Assembly: GCA_003252395.1 (NCBI GenBank)
Contig: QKEL01000009.1
Coordinates: forward strand, 1 to 64,000
DNA from: Spirochaetales bacterium
GTDB taxonomy: Bacteria; Spirochaetota; Spirochaetia; Treponematales; Treponemataceae
DNA: 64,000 nucleotides
Direction of reading: 5' to 3'
Part shown: piece after piece, positions 8,814-18,300 of the stretch
Layout: every line of letters begins with the position of its first letter
How positions within the stretch are numbered: position 1 is the first letter of the stretch
Notes under the pieces: generated by a model
The model's input: only the letters and a program-made list of their open reading frames with translations
The model's database searches: none
Told to the model about the DNA's origin: nothing
Program-made: the position numbers and the translations under genes

Positions 8814-10541
8814 TTAATCGATCAATTCCTCGTAAATCGCCTTGAACCGCGATTGCAATTTCGCGAAGATCCTCACGAGGTCAGGATCGAAGTGGGAACC
8901 GGAACCGGTTTGGATGTAGGATAAGGCTTCTTCGTGGGGCCAGGGCCGTTTATAGGGCCGTTTGCTCCTGAGGGCGTCGTACACGTCGGCGACGGCGGCG
9001 ATCCTCGCGGAGAGGGGAATGTCCTCCCCGGCGAGCCCGCGGGGGTAGCCGCTTCCGTCCCATTTTTCGTGATGCCCCAGGATGATGGCGGCCGCCATGC
9101 CGAATTCTTCCTTCCCCTTGATGATATTGTGGCCAAGGATCGTGTGGGTTTTCATGACCTCGAATTCCTCGGGACTGAGCTTTCGGGGGGCGCGAAGAAT
9201 CGAGTCGAGGATGCCCACCTTGCCGATATCGTGCAGGGGAGCGAACACCTCGATATCGTCGCAGTATTTTTGGTTCATGCCGTAATCGCGGGCCATGAGT
9301 TTCGCGAAGAGCCCGACCCGCCTGATATGGTTGCCCGTATCGTCGTCCCTGAGCTCGGCGAGGTCGGCGATGGTCTGGTACAGTTGCACGCGGCTTCTTT
9401 CCGCCAGTTCGCGGGACACGGTCATGTCGACCGGAAGCCCGACCACGCTCGTAAGCGTGCCTTCGGCGCCGTATACCCCGCTTACCAGAAGGTTTACCCA
9501 TATGAGGCTCCCGTTCCGCCTTCGGTTGATCAATTCCCCCCGCCAGCTTTTCTTCGCGGGATCGCGCACCGATGACCACAGTTCCGAAAAGCGTTTCTCG
9601 TACTCGAATACGCTTACCCCAAGGTTTTCGTATACCTCCCTGCCCGGATTAAGGATTCGGGGGTTTTTGCCGAGAATTTCCTCCCTCGCGTATCCGTACA
9701 TGGCGACGAAGGCGTCGTTGACCGAGGTAACGGTTCCCTCGGGGTCGGTAATGAGGATGGGCTGGGGCGTTGTTTGAAAGGCGGAGAAGTATTGATCCTT
9801 TTCGTTCATGAGCCGTTGCTGCTCGGAGACGTCCATGCAAAAGGTGAGCGTCATGCCGTTTTCTATGAGGATCGAGTCGAGCATAACGCGCGCGACGGTT
9901 CCGTCCTTCCGTTTCAGGGCGCCGTTTACCCGCATTTTGCCGGTGGTAAAAAGCGTGGATAGGCCTTTTCCGTAATCTTGGTTCTCCGGAATGTCCGCCA
10001 CGTCGGATACGGAAAGCGCGAGCATTTCCTCGCGGGTATAGCCCAGCATTTCGCAGCCGGCCTCGTTCACGTCGATATACCGGAGTTTTTCGTCGGTGAT
10101 AAAGATGCCGTCGGGGGCATGCTCGATATAATACCGGTTCTTTCGCTCGCTGTTTCTCAGCTTGTTTTCCGTTTCGCGGGATTCGGATATGTCGAAGGAG
10201 AGCGCCGTGAAGTAGCCCCGTTCCGAGGAGGAAACCGAGAGGCGAAGCCATTTTTCGGCCTGGTTGGAATAGGCTTCGAATTCGTATTGGCCTCCCGTCG
10301 CGGCAACGCGGGCAAAGGTGCCTATCCAGTCGAAGGAATCGTCTTTCAGGTCGGGAAATATCTCCAAAACGGTTTTTCCCGCGGCGGTGCCCTCCCTAAG
10401 GCCCACGAGCCGTTCATAGGCGGGGTTGACTTCGAGATAACGGTAATCCGTTGCCTCGCCTCGCTCATCGTAAATGATCCGGTTCCAGGTATATCCGAAG
10501 GACGATCCCATGAGGACATCGCGATAGGCGGTGTTTTCCAT
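8814..10541 (-). CDS. Multi-PAS HD-GYP phosphodiesterase
   Basis: This predicted cytoplasmic cyclic-di-GMP phosphodiesterase has about 575 residues. Three PAS-type modules occupy about residues 10-125, 130-245 and 250-375; the second has IFITDEKLRYIDVNEAGCEM and the third ILITDPEGTVTSVNDAFVAM. HD-GYP follows at about 395-575 with the HD pair in PLHDIGKVG, HHEKWDG and an intact GYP in DGSGYPRGL. No TM segment is seen, so PAS ligands (redox cofactor, small molecule) are presumably cytoplasmic. ATG 10541 was preferred to ATG 10550 because the -10 box overlaps the upstream ATG. It stands alone, with no coupled kinase or GGDEF partner nearby. Confidence 0.9.
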   Translation of the reverse strand: MENTAYRDVLMGSSFGYTWNRIIYDERGEATDYRYLEVNPAYERLVGLREGTAAGKTVLEIFPDLKDDSFDWIGTFARVAATGGQYEFEAYSNQAEKWLRLSVSSSERGYFTALSFDISESRETENKLRNSERKNRYYIEHAPDGIFITDEKLRYIDVNEAGCEMLGYTREEMLALSVSDVADIPENQDYGKGLSTLFTTGKMRVNGALKRKDGTVARVMLDSILIENGMTLTFCMDVSEQQRLMNEKDQYFSAFQTTPQPILITDPEGTVTSVNDAFVAMYGYAREEILGKNPRILNPGREVYENLGVSVFEYEKRFSELWSSVRDPAKKSWRGELINRRRNGSLIWVNLLVSGVYGAEGTLTSVVGLPVDMTVSRELAERSRVQLYQTIADLAELRDDDTGNHIRRVGLFAKLMARDYGMNQKYCDDIEVFAPLHDIGKVGILDSILRAPRKLSPEEFEVMKTHTILGHNIIKGKEEFGMAAAIILGHHEKWDGSGYPRGLAGEDIPLSARIAAVADVYDALRSKRPYKRPWPHEEALSYIQTGSGSHFDPDLVRIFAKLQSRFKAIYEELID

Positions 10542-10548
10542 GTACATC

Positions 10549-10577
10549 ATCTTAGGGCCTGATTATCCGGGGGTCAA
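10549..10577 (-). promoter_or_regulatory. Promoter of the PAS-HD-GYP gene
   Basis: On the minus strand TTGACC (10572-10577), a 17-nt spacer and TAAGAT (10549-10554) are followed after 7 nt by ATG 10541. No ribosome site is seen, so a leaderless transcript is implied. Confidence 0.55.
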
Positions 10578-10667
10578 GAACGGTTTTTTTCCCGTCCGGA
10601 ATTGTGCACCATTGCTCGGAGGTCGCGTTGTCGGAAACCGCGGGCCTTGACCGCGCCTTGGGTACGG

Positions 10668-10683
10668 TATTACGTTAGTAATA
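10668..10683. promoter_or_regulatory. 16-bp palindrome before the Rrf2 pair, candidate operator
   Basis: TATTAC-gtta-GTAATA forms a perfect 6-bp-arm inverted repeat with a 4-nt centre. It ends 23 nt before the start of the first Rrf2 gene and lies within the probable promoter region. Rrf2 regulators bind such dyads and are often autoregulated. The role here is inferred from position and symmetry only. Confidence 0.5.
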
Positions 10684-10706
10684 TCAGTTGTGAACTAGGA
10701 GAAGCC

Positions 10707-11138
10707 ATGCGGATATCTACCCGGGGCCGGTATGCCCTGGAAGCGCTATTATTCCTAACCCTTCAAGGCGAAGGAACCCTGATGAACACGAGGGCCATCG
10801 CCGCGGGTACGGGTATTTCCGCGGGATATTTGGAGCAGTTATTCATTCCCTTGCGGGGAGCGGGCATTCTGGAGGGCGTACGGGGCGCCTCCGGCGGAAA
10901 TCGACTGGCCCGTTCGCCCGAAAAGCTCACCGCGGGCGAGGCCCTTCGCGCCGTGGAGGGAAACCTCTCGCCGGTCTCCTGCCTTGGCGAGGAAACGTGC
11001 CCCGACGAAAGCCGTTGCCGCTCTCGGCATACCTGGAACAGTCTCTATACGGAAATCGAAGAATACGTTTCGTCGGTTACCTTCGCGGATCTCGCGGCGG
11101 CCTTTCGCGCGCAGGAAAACCCAGAGTATACCCTGTGA
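10707..11138 (+). CDS. Rrf2-family regulator with IscR-type Fe-S cysteines
   Basis: This winged-helix regulator has 143 residues. It opens MRISTRGRYALEALLFL, with the recognition region GISAGYLEQLF and the wing RGASGGNRLARSPE. Three cysteines at 92, 98 and 104 (C-x5-C-x5-C) match the spacing and numbering of the [2Fe-2S] ligands of IscR, and a His follows at 108, so it is likely an iron-sulphur or redox sensor. Start ATG 10707 has AGGAGAAG upstream. The next gene, a paralogue, starts inside this stop codon (GTGA). No Fe-S assembly genes are adjacent, so targets are unknown. Confidence 0.9.
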   Translation: MRISTRGRYALEALLFLTLQGEGTLMNTRAIAAGTGISAGYLEQLFIPLRGAGILEGVRGASGGNRLARSPEKLTAGEALRAVEGNLSPVSCLGEETCPDESRCRSRHTWNSLYTEIEEYVSSVTFADLAAAFRAQENPEYTL

Positions 11139-11569
11139 AAATTTCAACCCGCGGGCGATACGGCGTTCGGCTCCTCATTGACCTGGCGGAACGGGGGATC
11201 GGGGAAACGGTGCCCCTGGCCGCGATCGGGGAACGCCAGCGCATTTCCGCGCGGTATCTCGAACAGGTCGCGGTACTGCTCCGTCGCGCCGGCTTTATCA
11301 ATTCCCAAAAGGGACCCTCCGGGGGCTTCAGCCTCATTCGCCCCGCGGATGAGATTACCGTCGCGGAGGTGCTTCGGGCGCTGGAAGGGGACATACTGAT
11401 CGTGGATCCCCCCGTTCCCGGGCAAAGGGAAAGCCCCCTGGCGCGGTGCGTCCGAACGGTCATATATGACCGGCTCAACGCGCGCATCGCGCGGCTTTTG
11501 GACGGTACCACCATCGCCTCCCTGGTCGGTACCGTAGACCCCGACGAGTCCCTTATGTACCATATTTGA
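11135..11569 (+). CDS. Second Rrf2-family regulator, lacking the cysteine triad
   Basis: This protein of 144 residues is a paralogue of the preceding Rrf2 protein (MKISTRGRYGVRLLIDLA, RISARYLEQVAVLLRRAG, KGPSGGFSLIRPADEIT). It keeps the winged helix, but the loop that normally carries the cluster has only one cysteine, so it should not bind an Fe-S cluster by the IscR mode. The GTG start at 11135 overlaps the upstream stop, so translation is coupled and the two subunits are made together. Heterodimer formation or a cluster-independent partner role is plausible but inferred. Confidence 0.88.
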   Translation: MKISTRGRYGVRLLIDLAERGIGETVPLAAIGERQRISARYLEQVAVLLRRAGFINSQKGPSGGFSLIRPADEITVAEVLRALEGDILIVDPPVPGQRESPLARCVRTVIYDRLNARIARLLDGTTIASLVGTVDPDESLMYHI

Positions 11570-11588
11570 GGAAATCGCGGAATGCGGC

Positions 11589-11981
11589 TTACCGGGGCGC
11601 CGGAGGCGTTCCCTTTGCGAGGGCGTACAGGAACATGCCCGCGCTCACGGCGGCGAGACCGAGGCCGTTGTGGGCAAGGAGGGAAACCATGCCGGCGCGC
11701 CACGCGTGATTTTGGAAGAGGATCGCCGTTTCAAGGGCGTAGGTCGAGAACGTGGTGAAACCGCCGAGAAAACCCGTGATCGCCAGAAGCCTGACCGAGG
11801 TAGGGACCAGGGTATCGTTGACCAGGGAGACCGCGAAGCCGATGAGAAGGCAACCGATCAGGTTGACCGCGAGGGTACCCGCCGGGACGGCGGTCAGTAT
11901 GCGCTCGTTCGCCAGTTTGCTAAGCGCGTACCGCGCGATGCCCCCAAGCCCGCAGCCGAAAAAAACATAGAGATAGTTCAT
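11589..11981 (-). CDS. crcB: Fluoride ion channel CrcB/Fluc
   Basis: This small membrane protein of 130 residues exports fluoride. Four TM helices are predicted. Family signatures are visible: GCGLGGIARYALS near the N-terminus, TLAVNLIGCLLIG, and the pore motif GFLGGFTTFSTYALET with its phenylalanines. Fluc channels act as dual-topology dimers, and a single gene is enough for a homodimer. Start ATG 11981 has GGGAGG ahead of it. The leader is only about 20 nt and no fluoride riboswitch fits in it. It converges with the Rrf2 pair. Confidence 0.95.
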   Translation of the reverse strand: MNYLYVFFGCGLGGIARYALSKLANERILTAVPAGTLAVNLIGCLLIGFAVSLVNDTLVPTSVRLLAITGFLGGFTTFSTYALETAILFQNHAWRAGMVSLLAHNGLGLAAVSAGMFLYALAKGTPPAPR

Positions 11982-12010
11982 AAAGGTCCTCCCGGGACAC
12001 AGGTTTTTCC

Positions 12011-12040
12011 ACTATAAAAAAAGCCCTCCCGTCCCGTCAA
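12011..12040 (-). promoter_or_regulatory. Promoter of crcB
   Basis: On the minus strand TTGACG (12035-12040), an 18-nt spacer and TATAGT (12011-12016) precede crcB. The implied leader is about 20-25 nt. Confidence 0.55.
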
Positions 12041-12094
12041 GCCGGCCGTTGCCGACTATTGACAGGCGCGGCCCTGACGGGGCATGGTGTGCCC

Positions 12095-12382
12095 ATGCAG
12101 GACGATACGGAAGATACGGGCATTTTCGGGAACACGCACTGGGACCCGTGCAATCCCGACGCGGGCGGCGACGCTGCGGCCCGGGAACTCGTGGAGCTCG
12201 CCAACACGAAGATGCCCTTCGGAAAATACGCGGGTCGCTACCTGATCGATCTGCCGGAGTCGTACGTCCTGTGGTTCAAGCAACAGGGATGGCCGGAGGG
12301 GAAGCTCGGCGAGCGGCTTCGGTCCCTGGAGGAAATTAAGGTGAACGGCCTCGAATCGCTTTTGCGGGAATTTATCCGGTAA
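12095..12382 (+). CDS. DUF3820 family protein
   Basis: This protein has 95 residues. The core KMPFGKYAGRYLIDLPESYV followed by LWFKQQGWPEGKLGERL is the typical DUF3820 signature. Members are small cytoplasmic proteins that in other bacteria are sometimes annotated as putative quorum-sensing-regulated factors, without a known biochemical role. ATG 12095 is preferred over the in-frame TTG at 12059 because that TTG is part of a TTGACA box (12059-12064), which suggests a promoter. It is monocistronic between a divergent crcB and a convergent exporter gene. Confidence 0.8.
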   Translation: MQDDTEDTGIFGNTHWDPCNPDAGGDAAARELVELANTKMPFGKYAGRYLIDLPESYVLWFKQQGWPEGKLGERLRSLEEIKVNGLESLLREFIR

Positions 12383-12407
12383 CGGGAAAGGGCGGTTCCC
12401 CGCGCCG

Positions 12408-13004
12408 TTAACCATGGAAGAGGGACGGCACTACGGAGGCGACGAGCAAGAGCGCCATGGACACGTTGAAGACCCGTAAACGGCGGGGCTTCGCGAGCCA
12501 GGATTTTACCACCGTCCCGAAAAGCGCCCAGACGGAAACCGCGCCGGCGGCGAGCGACACGTTGGTCAGGGCGGCGAGGGCCAGCGATTGGGGAAAACGG
12601 GCGGGGTCGGTGAAGCTTGAGACCACGGTAACGGCGGCTATCCAGGCTTTCGGGTTTACCCATTGAAAGGCCGCGGAGCCGAGGACCGAAACTTCCTTCG
12701 CGCTACCCGTATCGCCGATGCCGTCGGACCGCGCGATATGATAGGCGAGGTACGCGAGGTACGCGAAGGCGAGATACCGCAGCGCCAGATACAGCGCGGG
12801 ATAGAGCTTGAAAAGGCCGCCGAGCCCGACGCCGATGAGGGCGATCATGACCGCGAACCCCAGGGCGACGCCCGCCACGTGGGGGAGGGTTTTCCGGAAC
12901 CCCCGGTTAGCGCCGGAGGCTAAGGCCAAAAGGTTGTTCGGGCCAGGGGTAAAGGCGGAGACGGTCGAAAAAACGAAGAGTCCCGCGAAAAGAGACCATG
13001 ACAT
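12408..13004 (-). CDS. LysE/RhtB-family amino-acid exporter
   Basis: This inner-membrane exporter has 198 residues and about six TM helices. The N-terminal signature SAFTPGPNNLLALASGANRG and the internal FQWVNPKAWIAAVT are classic for the LysE/RhtB superfamily, which exports amino acids or their derivatives. Start ATG 13004 lies 6 nt after a TATAGT box (13011-13016), implying a leaderless message. The substrate cannot be assigned. It converges with the DUF3820 gene, 25 bp apart. Confidence 0.88.
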   Translation of the reverse strand: MSWSLFAGLFVFSTVSAFTPGPNNLLALASGANRGFRKTLPHVAGVALGFAVMIALIGVGLGGLFKLYPALYLALRYLAFAYLAYLAYHIARSDGIGDTGSAKEVSVLGSAAFQWVNPKAWIAAVTVVSSFTDPARFPQSLALAALTNVSLAAGAVSVWALFGTVVKSWLAKPRRLRVFNVSMALLLVASVVPSLFHG

Positions 13005-13089
13005 GGGAAGACTATAACGGATCAAACCCCCGCGCGGGAAGCGGGTCCGGGCGATCCTTCGGTTCGCCGAGACCCGCGGTAGCCATCAA

Positions 13090-14148
13090 TTACCGTTTGG
13101 CGTTCGAAATCACCTTGACCATCGCGTCATACAGGGGCTTTTGCTTGCCCTTCACGTCGAAGGGATGGGCGGAGCCATAACCGGCGAAGGTCGCGGGAAT
13201 CCAGCTTTTCGCGTCGCGCCAACCCCACAGGATAAAGCTGCCCGCGCCTTCCGCGCCGGTGGCGGCCTCGAGCAATCCCTCGTAAAACGCGGTTTGCTCC
13301 GCCTCCTTTTCCGGCGTGACGGGCATTAAAATCCGCACGTCCACCTCGGTGAAGGAGACGTACAGGCCCAAGGCGTTGAAACGGGCGATATTTTCCTCGA
13401 GGGCGTCGCGGCGAAGCGGGTTCTCGGCGATCATGTGCAGCTGAAGCCCGACTCCGTCAATCGGGATACCGCGTTCCACCATGCCGCGAACCAGTTCGTA
13501 AAAGGCGTCGCCCTTGGCGGTACCCGCGTACTCGTTGGAGTAATCGTTGAGAAGGAGCTTCGCGTCCGGGTCCGCGGCACGGGCCGCCTTGAAGGCGACG
13601 TCGATGTATTCGGGCCCGATGGTCCTCAGCCACACGGTGTTTCTCAGGGTCCCGTCCTCGTTGAGCACCTCGTTCGCCACGTCATATTCACGAATCCTGC
13701 CGCGATACCGCTTCATTACCTCGGTTATTTGCTCTATTAAAAGGGGAAGCGCCTCTTCCCGGGTTTGCAGGCCGCTTACGTAGGGCGGGTTTTGCTGATG
13801 CCAGACGAAGGTATGCCCCTTCATGGCGATGCGGTTTTGTTCCGCGAACTCCACCATATGGTCCATATCGGACCAGTTCCAGAATTTCTTCGTGGGCCTC
13901 AGGTTTGCCCACTTCATGGTATTCTCCGGAACGATCAGGTTAAAGTTCTTTACGATGAATTTTTTCGTGTCTGGGTCCAGGATATCTCCGGCCTGAATTG
14001 CGGTTCCATAGGTCAGCCCGGCATGGTCCGCCTTTTGCCGTACGGTGCCCAGGGCCGAGCACCCGGTTAGGGACGCGAAAATGACGGTTACGGCCGTCGC
14101 GACGGAAAAAAGGGCGGCCGCGGGGCGCGCGGCGTTAACGAGTTTCAT
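13090..14148 (-). CDS. GH10 endo-1,4-beta-xylanase lipoprotein
   Basis: This secreted, lipid-anchored glycoside hydrolase of 352 residues should cut xylan backbones. The signal peptide ends in a lipobox (LTGC). The GH10 barrel shows PENTMKWANLRP, GHTFVWHQQNP, the acid/base Glu in DVANEV and the nucleophile Glu in FTEVDVRI, with FILWGWRD near the end. There is no carbohydrate-binding module. Two ATGs lie 6 nt apart; GGAGG at 14155-14159 abuts the first but is well spaced for ATG 14148, so I start there. No xyloside transporter is adjacent. Confidence 0.93.
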   Translation of the reverse strand: MKLVNAARPAAALFSVATAVTVIFASLTGCSALGTVRQKADHAGLTYGTAIQAGDILDPDTKKFIVKNFNLIVPENTMKWANLRPTKKFWNWSDMDHMVEFAEQNRIAMKGHTFVWHQQNPPYVSGLQTREEALPLLIEQITEVMKRYRGRIREYDVANEVLNEDGTLRNTVWLRTIGPEYIDVAFKAARAADPDAKLLLNDYSNEYAGTAKGDAFYELVRGMVERGIPIDGVGLQLHMIAENPLRRDALEENIARFNALGLYVSFTEVDVRILMPVTPEKEAEQTAFYEGLLEAATGAEGAGSFILWGWRDAKSWIPATFAGYGSAHPFDVKGKQKPLYDAMVKVISNAKR

Positions 14149-14225
14149 GGTCATCCTCCGGTTACCTAGCTTATGGCCGCGGATAAAACCGCGCCATAGG
14201 CCGTTTCACCGATACGAAAACGGGG

Positions 14226-14231
14226 TATACT
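14226..14231 (+). promoter_or_regulatory. -10 box of the MscS gene
   Basis: TATACT is followed after 6 nt by the GTG at 14238. The -35 region 17 nt upstream (GTTTCA) matches poorly. Confidence 0.4.
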
Positions 14232-14237
14232 GCTTGG

Positions 14238-15146
14238 GTGGAGGTAATCCGATTCATGACCGCGTTTATCGAGCGTTTCCTTTCCGGCGCCTGGCGGGAC
14301 GACCCCGCCGGGGTTAAGATACTCTATTCCCTGGCCGTTATCGCCGCCCTCACGGTGACCCGTTTCGCCTTCCATCGGTTCGTGTGGAAAAAATACGACG
14401 AGGCGCATACCCGTTACCGGGCCGGCAAAATTTCGGCGAACGTGGTCGCCGCCGCGGGCGTCGTGGCCCTGTCCCTCATTTGGATCCATGATTTCAGGCA
14501 AATACTGACCTATCTCGGTTTGCTGTCGGCCGGTATCGCCATCGCCCTGAAGGAAGTCATTTCCGACGTCGCGGGCTGGCTTTTTATCGTGGCGCGGCGG
14601 CCCTTCGTCACGGGCGACCGCATTCAGATCGGCGAAACCTCCGGCGACGTGGTGGATATCCGCATGTTTCAGTTCACCGTTTTGGAAATCGGGAACTGGG
14701 TTCGCTCCGACCAGAGCACGGGGCGCGTGATCCACGTTCCGAACGGGGCGGTATTCACGCAGGCCCTGGCGAACTATACCCGCGGGTTTGAATTCATCTG
14801 GAACGAGGTATCGGTTACGGTTACCTTCGAAAGCGATTGGAAACGCGCTAAGGCGCTCATGCGGACCATCGCCGAAACCTTTTCCGAGCGGCAGGACGAG
14901 GCGGCCCAGGAACGGATCCGGGAGGCGAACAAACGCTATTATATCGTGTACTCCAACCTGAAGCCCATCGTCTATACGCGGATCGAGGAATCCGGCGTTA
15001 CCCTAACGGCCCGCTACCTCTGCCTTCCCCGGAAACGGCGGGACAGCGAAAACGCGATTCACGAGGCGATCCTCACGGCATTCTCCGCCGAAGGGGGAAT
15101 AGCGTTCGCCTATCCCACGAAACGAATCGTCTCCGATCAGTCGTAA
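14238..15146 (+). CDS. MscS-family mechanosensitive channel
   Basis: This inner-membrane channel of about 302 residues opens on membrane tension to release solutes in hypo-osmotic shock. TM helices are at about residues 24-42, 68-84 and 90-112. A pore-lining helix leads into the conserved beta domain ([22 protein letters not shown] and [10 protein letters not shown]). GTG 14238 sits 6 nt after a TATACT box; the alternative ATG at 14256 has GGAGG (14239-14243) but with a long 12-nt spacing. Either start leaves the domains intact. The 3' end overlaps the convergent rubredoxin gene by 10 bp. Confidence 0.88.
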   Translation: MEVIRFMTAFIERFLSGAWRDDPAGVKILYSLAVIAALTVTRFAFHRFVWKKYDEAHTRYRAGKISANVVAAAGVVALSLIWIHDFRQILTYLGLLSAGIAIALKEVISDVAGWLFIVARRPFVTGDRIQIGETSGDVVDIRMFQFTVLEIGNWVRSDQSTGRVIHVPNGAVFTQALANYTRGFEFIWNEVSVTVTFESDWKRAKALMRTIAETFSERQDEAAQERIREANKRYYIVYSNLKPIVYTRIEESGVTLTARYLCLPRKRRDSENAIHEAILTAFSAEGGIAFAYPTKRIVSDQS

Positions 15147-15307
15147 GGATCGAAAAATTCTATGCCCCGATAGCACAGGGGGCATTTCCAGTCGTCGGGA
15201 ATATCCTCGAAGGGCGTTCCCGGCGGTATTCCGTGGGCCGGATCGCCGCGCTCGGGATCGTATATATAACCGCAATTCGAGCAGATAAACCGCTGTCCCT
15301 TTTCCAC
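15137..15307 (-). CDS. Rubredoxin
   Basis: This 56-residue one-iron electron carrier opens [20 protein letters not shown] and ends DDWKCPLC followed by YRGIEFF. The four iron ligands sit in the CSNC and CPLC knuckles. The glycine that normally follows the second CxxC is a tyrosine here, a small deviation. The GTG start has GAGGAG 6 nt upstream. It lies 21 bp downstream of metH on the same strand, so it is probably co-transcribed. Rubredoxins in anaerobes donate electrons to superoxide reductase, and a desulfoferrodoxin gene is present at 48.6 kb. Confidence 0.92.
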   Translation of the reverse strand: MEKGQRFICSNCGYIYDPERGDPAHGIPPGTPFEDIPDDWKCPLCYRGIEFFDPYD

Positions 15308-15328
15308 CGTTGACTCCTCTCGGGCGCC

Positions 15329-18300
15329 TTAAGCGCCGAAATACTTTGCCTGGGGATGATGCGCGATGAAAGCGCTCGTCGTTTGCTCGGGGAACATTTG
15401 GTCTCCTTCTCCCACGGTAACGCCGATGGCGCCGCTGTCGAGTATATCGCAGAGAATCCGGTTTTGGGCAAGGTCGGGACAGGCCGGGTAGCCGAAGCTG
15501 TATCGGCCCCCCCGGTACCGCTGTTCCACGAAATCGAGAATCCCCGCCCCGTCTTCCCCGGCGATTCCCAGCTCTAGCCGTATTTTACGGTGCCAATACT
15601 CCGCGAGCGCCTCGGCGGTTTCAACCGACAGGCCGTGAAACAAAAGATAGTCCCGGTAGCGGTTTTCCGCGTAAAGCTTCGCCGACTCGGCGCTGGCCCG
15701 CGGTCCCACGGTGCAGATTTGCAGGGCGATCAGGTCCGGACCGTCGGCTTCCGCTCGGAACCAGTCGGAGATGCACCGCCTTTCCCCGTCCTTTTGCCGC
15801 GGAAAGGAAAGCCGCGCCAGCTCGGTGCCCGGTTTTCCCGCCGGGTCCCATATAACGAGCGAGTCGCCTTGGGAGTTGCACCGGAAGTATCCCCAGCTTA
15901 CGGCGGGCCGCAAGAGGCCCCCGTCACGGGCTTTCTTTTTCAGCGATTCCAGCTCCGGCCGTACCTCGTCCTCGATCAAGCGGGCGTACTCCTCTTTGGA
16001 TAGCTTGCCGCGGCGGTATCCCCACCTTCCCCGGAAGAGCACTTCCTCGGTAAGGTAGCCGAATACCTCGTCAAGGTCGATATCGGCGGTGTGCCGAACG
16101 CCGAGAAAGGGCGGTTCGGGCACGGTCAGTTCTTTCGGCGGAATATACGGCGAGATCGGGCCGGGCGAATCGCCGGTCACGGCCGACTCGGTCGCATCGG
16201 CGGTGGGGGTCGCGCGGCGCTTCCAGGAGGCGAGTTTTTCCCGTTCCGCGGCGAGCCATTCGTCGAAGGAGCCGTCGCGGATCGTGTTCATCGCGTGAAG
16301 GCCGGCGAAGGCGTCGGCGCAGTAGGCGACCCCGGCGATATGGGCGGCGGCGCAGTCTTCGTGGACGAACGAGGGCGTGAGGGCTGCTCCCCCGAGCAAT
16401 ACGGGGATCTTCATGCCCCTGCGCGCCAATTCCTCGATATTTTCCTTCATTACCGCGGTGGATTTAACCAAGAGGCCGCTCATGCCGATGGCGTCGGCGC
16501 GGACTTCCTCCGCTTTCCGTATCATCTCCGCAATTTCGACCTTAATGCCCAGGTTGTATACCTTGTAGCCGTTGTTGGAAAGGATAATCTCGACGAGATT
16601 CTTACCGATATCGTGCACGTCGCCGCGAACCGTCGCGAGCACGATGGAGGTTTGGGCGCGGTCCGCCGAGCGCTCAAGGCGTGGCTCAAGGAGGGCCACC
16701 GCGGCCTTCATGACCTCGGCGCTTTGCAGCACGAAGGGCAACTGCATTTTTCCCGAACCGAACAGCTCGCCCACGGTCTTCATCGCCGGGATGAGTACCT
16801 CATTGATGATGGCTAACGCCGGCCGATTCGCCAGTTCCTCTTCCAGAAGGTCTTCCAGGTCTGCCTTTGAGCCGCGAATCACCCGCCGCTGCAACCGCTC
16901 CGACGCCGATTGCGGGGCGTCGGCTTCGGCGCCCGCCGCGTCGTTTTGGCCTCCTTCCCCGGCCTTTGCCGCGAAATGGTTAAGGAAGGCGAAGAGGGGA
17001 TCTCCGGCTGAGGTATCGTTTCCGATAAGGCGAAGCGCGACGGCGGTATCTTCCTCGGGAAGCGAGGAAAGGGGGACTATCTGGGCGAGATTGACGATGG
17101 CCGAATCGAGGCCCGCGCGGACGCATTGGTCGAGAAACACCGAGTTGAGCGCCTTGCGCGACGCGGGCGAGAGTCCGAAGCTCACGTTGGAAAGGCCCAG
17201 CACGGTACGAACCCCCGGCAATTCCGCCTTGATTCTCCTGATGCCCTCCATGGTCGCCAACGCCGAATCGCGCAGGGTTTCGTCGCCCGAGCCCAGGGTA
17301 AAGGTAAGCATGTCGAAAATTAGATCGCCGGAGCGAAGGCCGCATTCCAGGGCGATTGAGTGCAGGCGACGCGCGACCGCCAGCTTATGCTCAACCTCCC
17401 GGGCCATGCCGGTTTCGTCGATAACCAGCGCTATGAGCGCCGCGCCGAACCGCGCCGCCAGGGAACATATCCTGCGGGCCCGGTCCTCGCCGTCCTCCAT
17501 GTTGACCGAATTGACGATTGCCCGGCCGCCGTAGCGCTTTAGGGCCGCCTCGAGCACCGATTCGTCGGTGGTATCGATCACGATGGGCAAGGTTATGGCC
17601 GTGGCGATTCTCGAGAGCGCCGCGCCCATGTCCGCCTTTTCGTTCCGTCCGGTGTAGGCCACGCAGAGGTCGAGCGCGTGCACGCCCGTTTCCGCCTGTT
17701 GCCGGGCGATGTCCACCAGGCCGTCCCAATCGTCCTTCAGGAGCGTTTCCCGGAAAAGCTTACTACCGTTGGTATTGGTGCGCTCCCCGATAAAGAAGGG
17801 GGGCGGGACCTGCGTGAGGGTTTGCGCGGTGAAGAGGCTCGAAACCGCTTCCCCGGCCGGATCGGGGGTCCTTTCACCGGTGAATGCCCTTTCCGGCGAC
17901 TGTCTGGCGCGTAGGTCCGGCAGGGCCTTCGCCAAGGCGCCGATAAACTCGGGAGTCGTTCCGCAACAGCCGCCTACCATGGTAACGCCGTCGTTTTCCA
18001 TGAATGTGCGCATGCTGCGCACGTAGTCTTCTACCGCCAGGTCGTATACGAACTCGCCGTTAACGTTGCGCGGAAGGCCCGCGTTGGGCTGTACCAGCAT
18101 GAGGCCGCCCCACAGTTCCGCTATTTCGCGCACGTAGGGCGCCATGTCGGACGGCCCGGTGGCGCAGTTGATTCCCAGCGCGAAAAGGCCGAAGGGCTTC
18201 AGGGCCGCGATAACCGCGCCCACCTCGCTTCCTACCAGGAGGGTTCCCGTGGTTTCCACCGTCATGGTGACCAGTATCGGAAGGTCTTTGCCCGCCTCGC

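Noticed and set aside
11982..12040. Fluoride riboswitch before crcB
   Set aside because: The leader between the predicted start site and the ribosome site is only about 20 nt, too short for the known fold.
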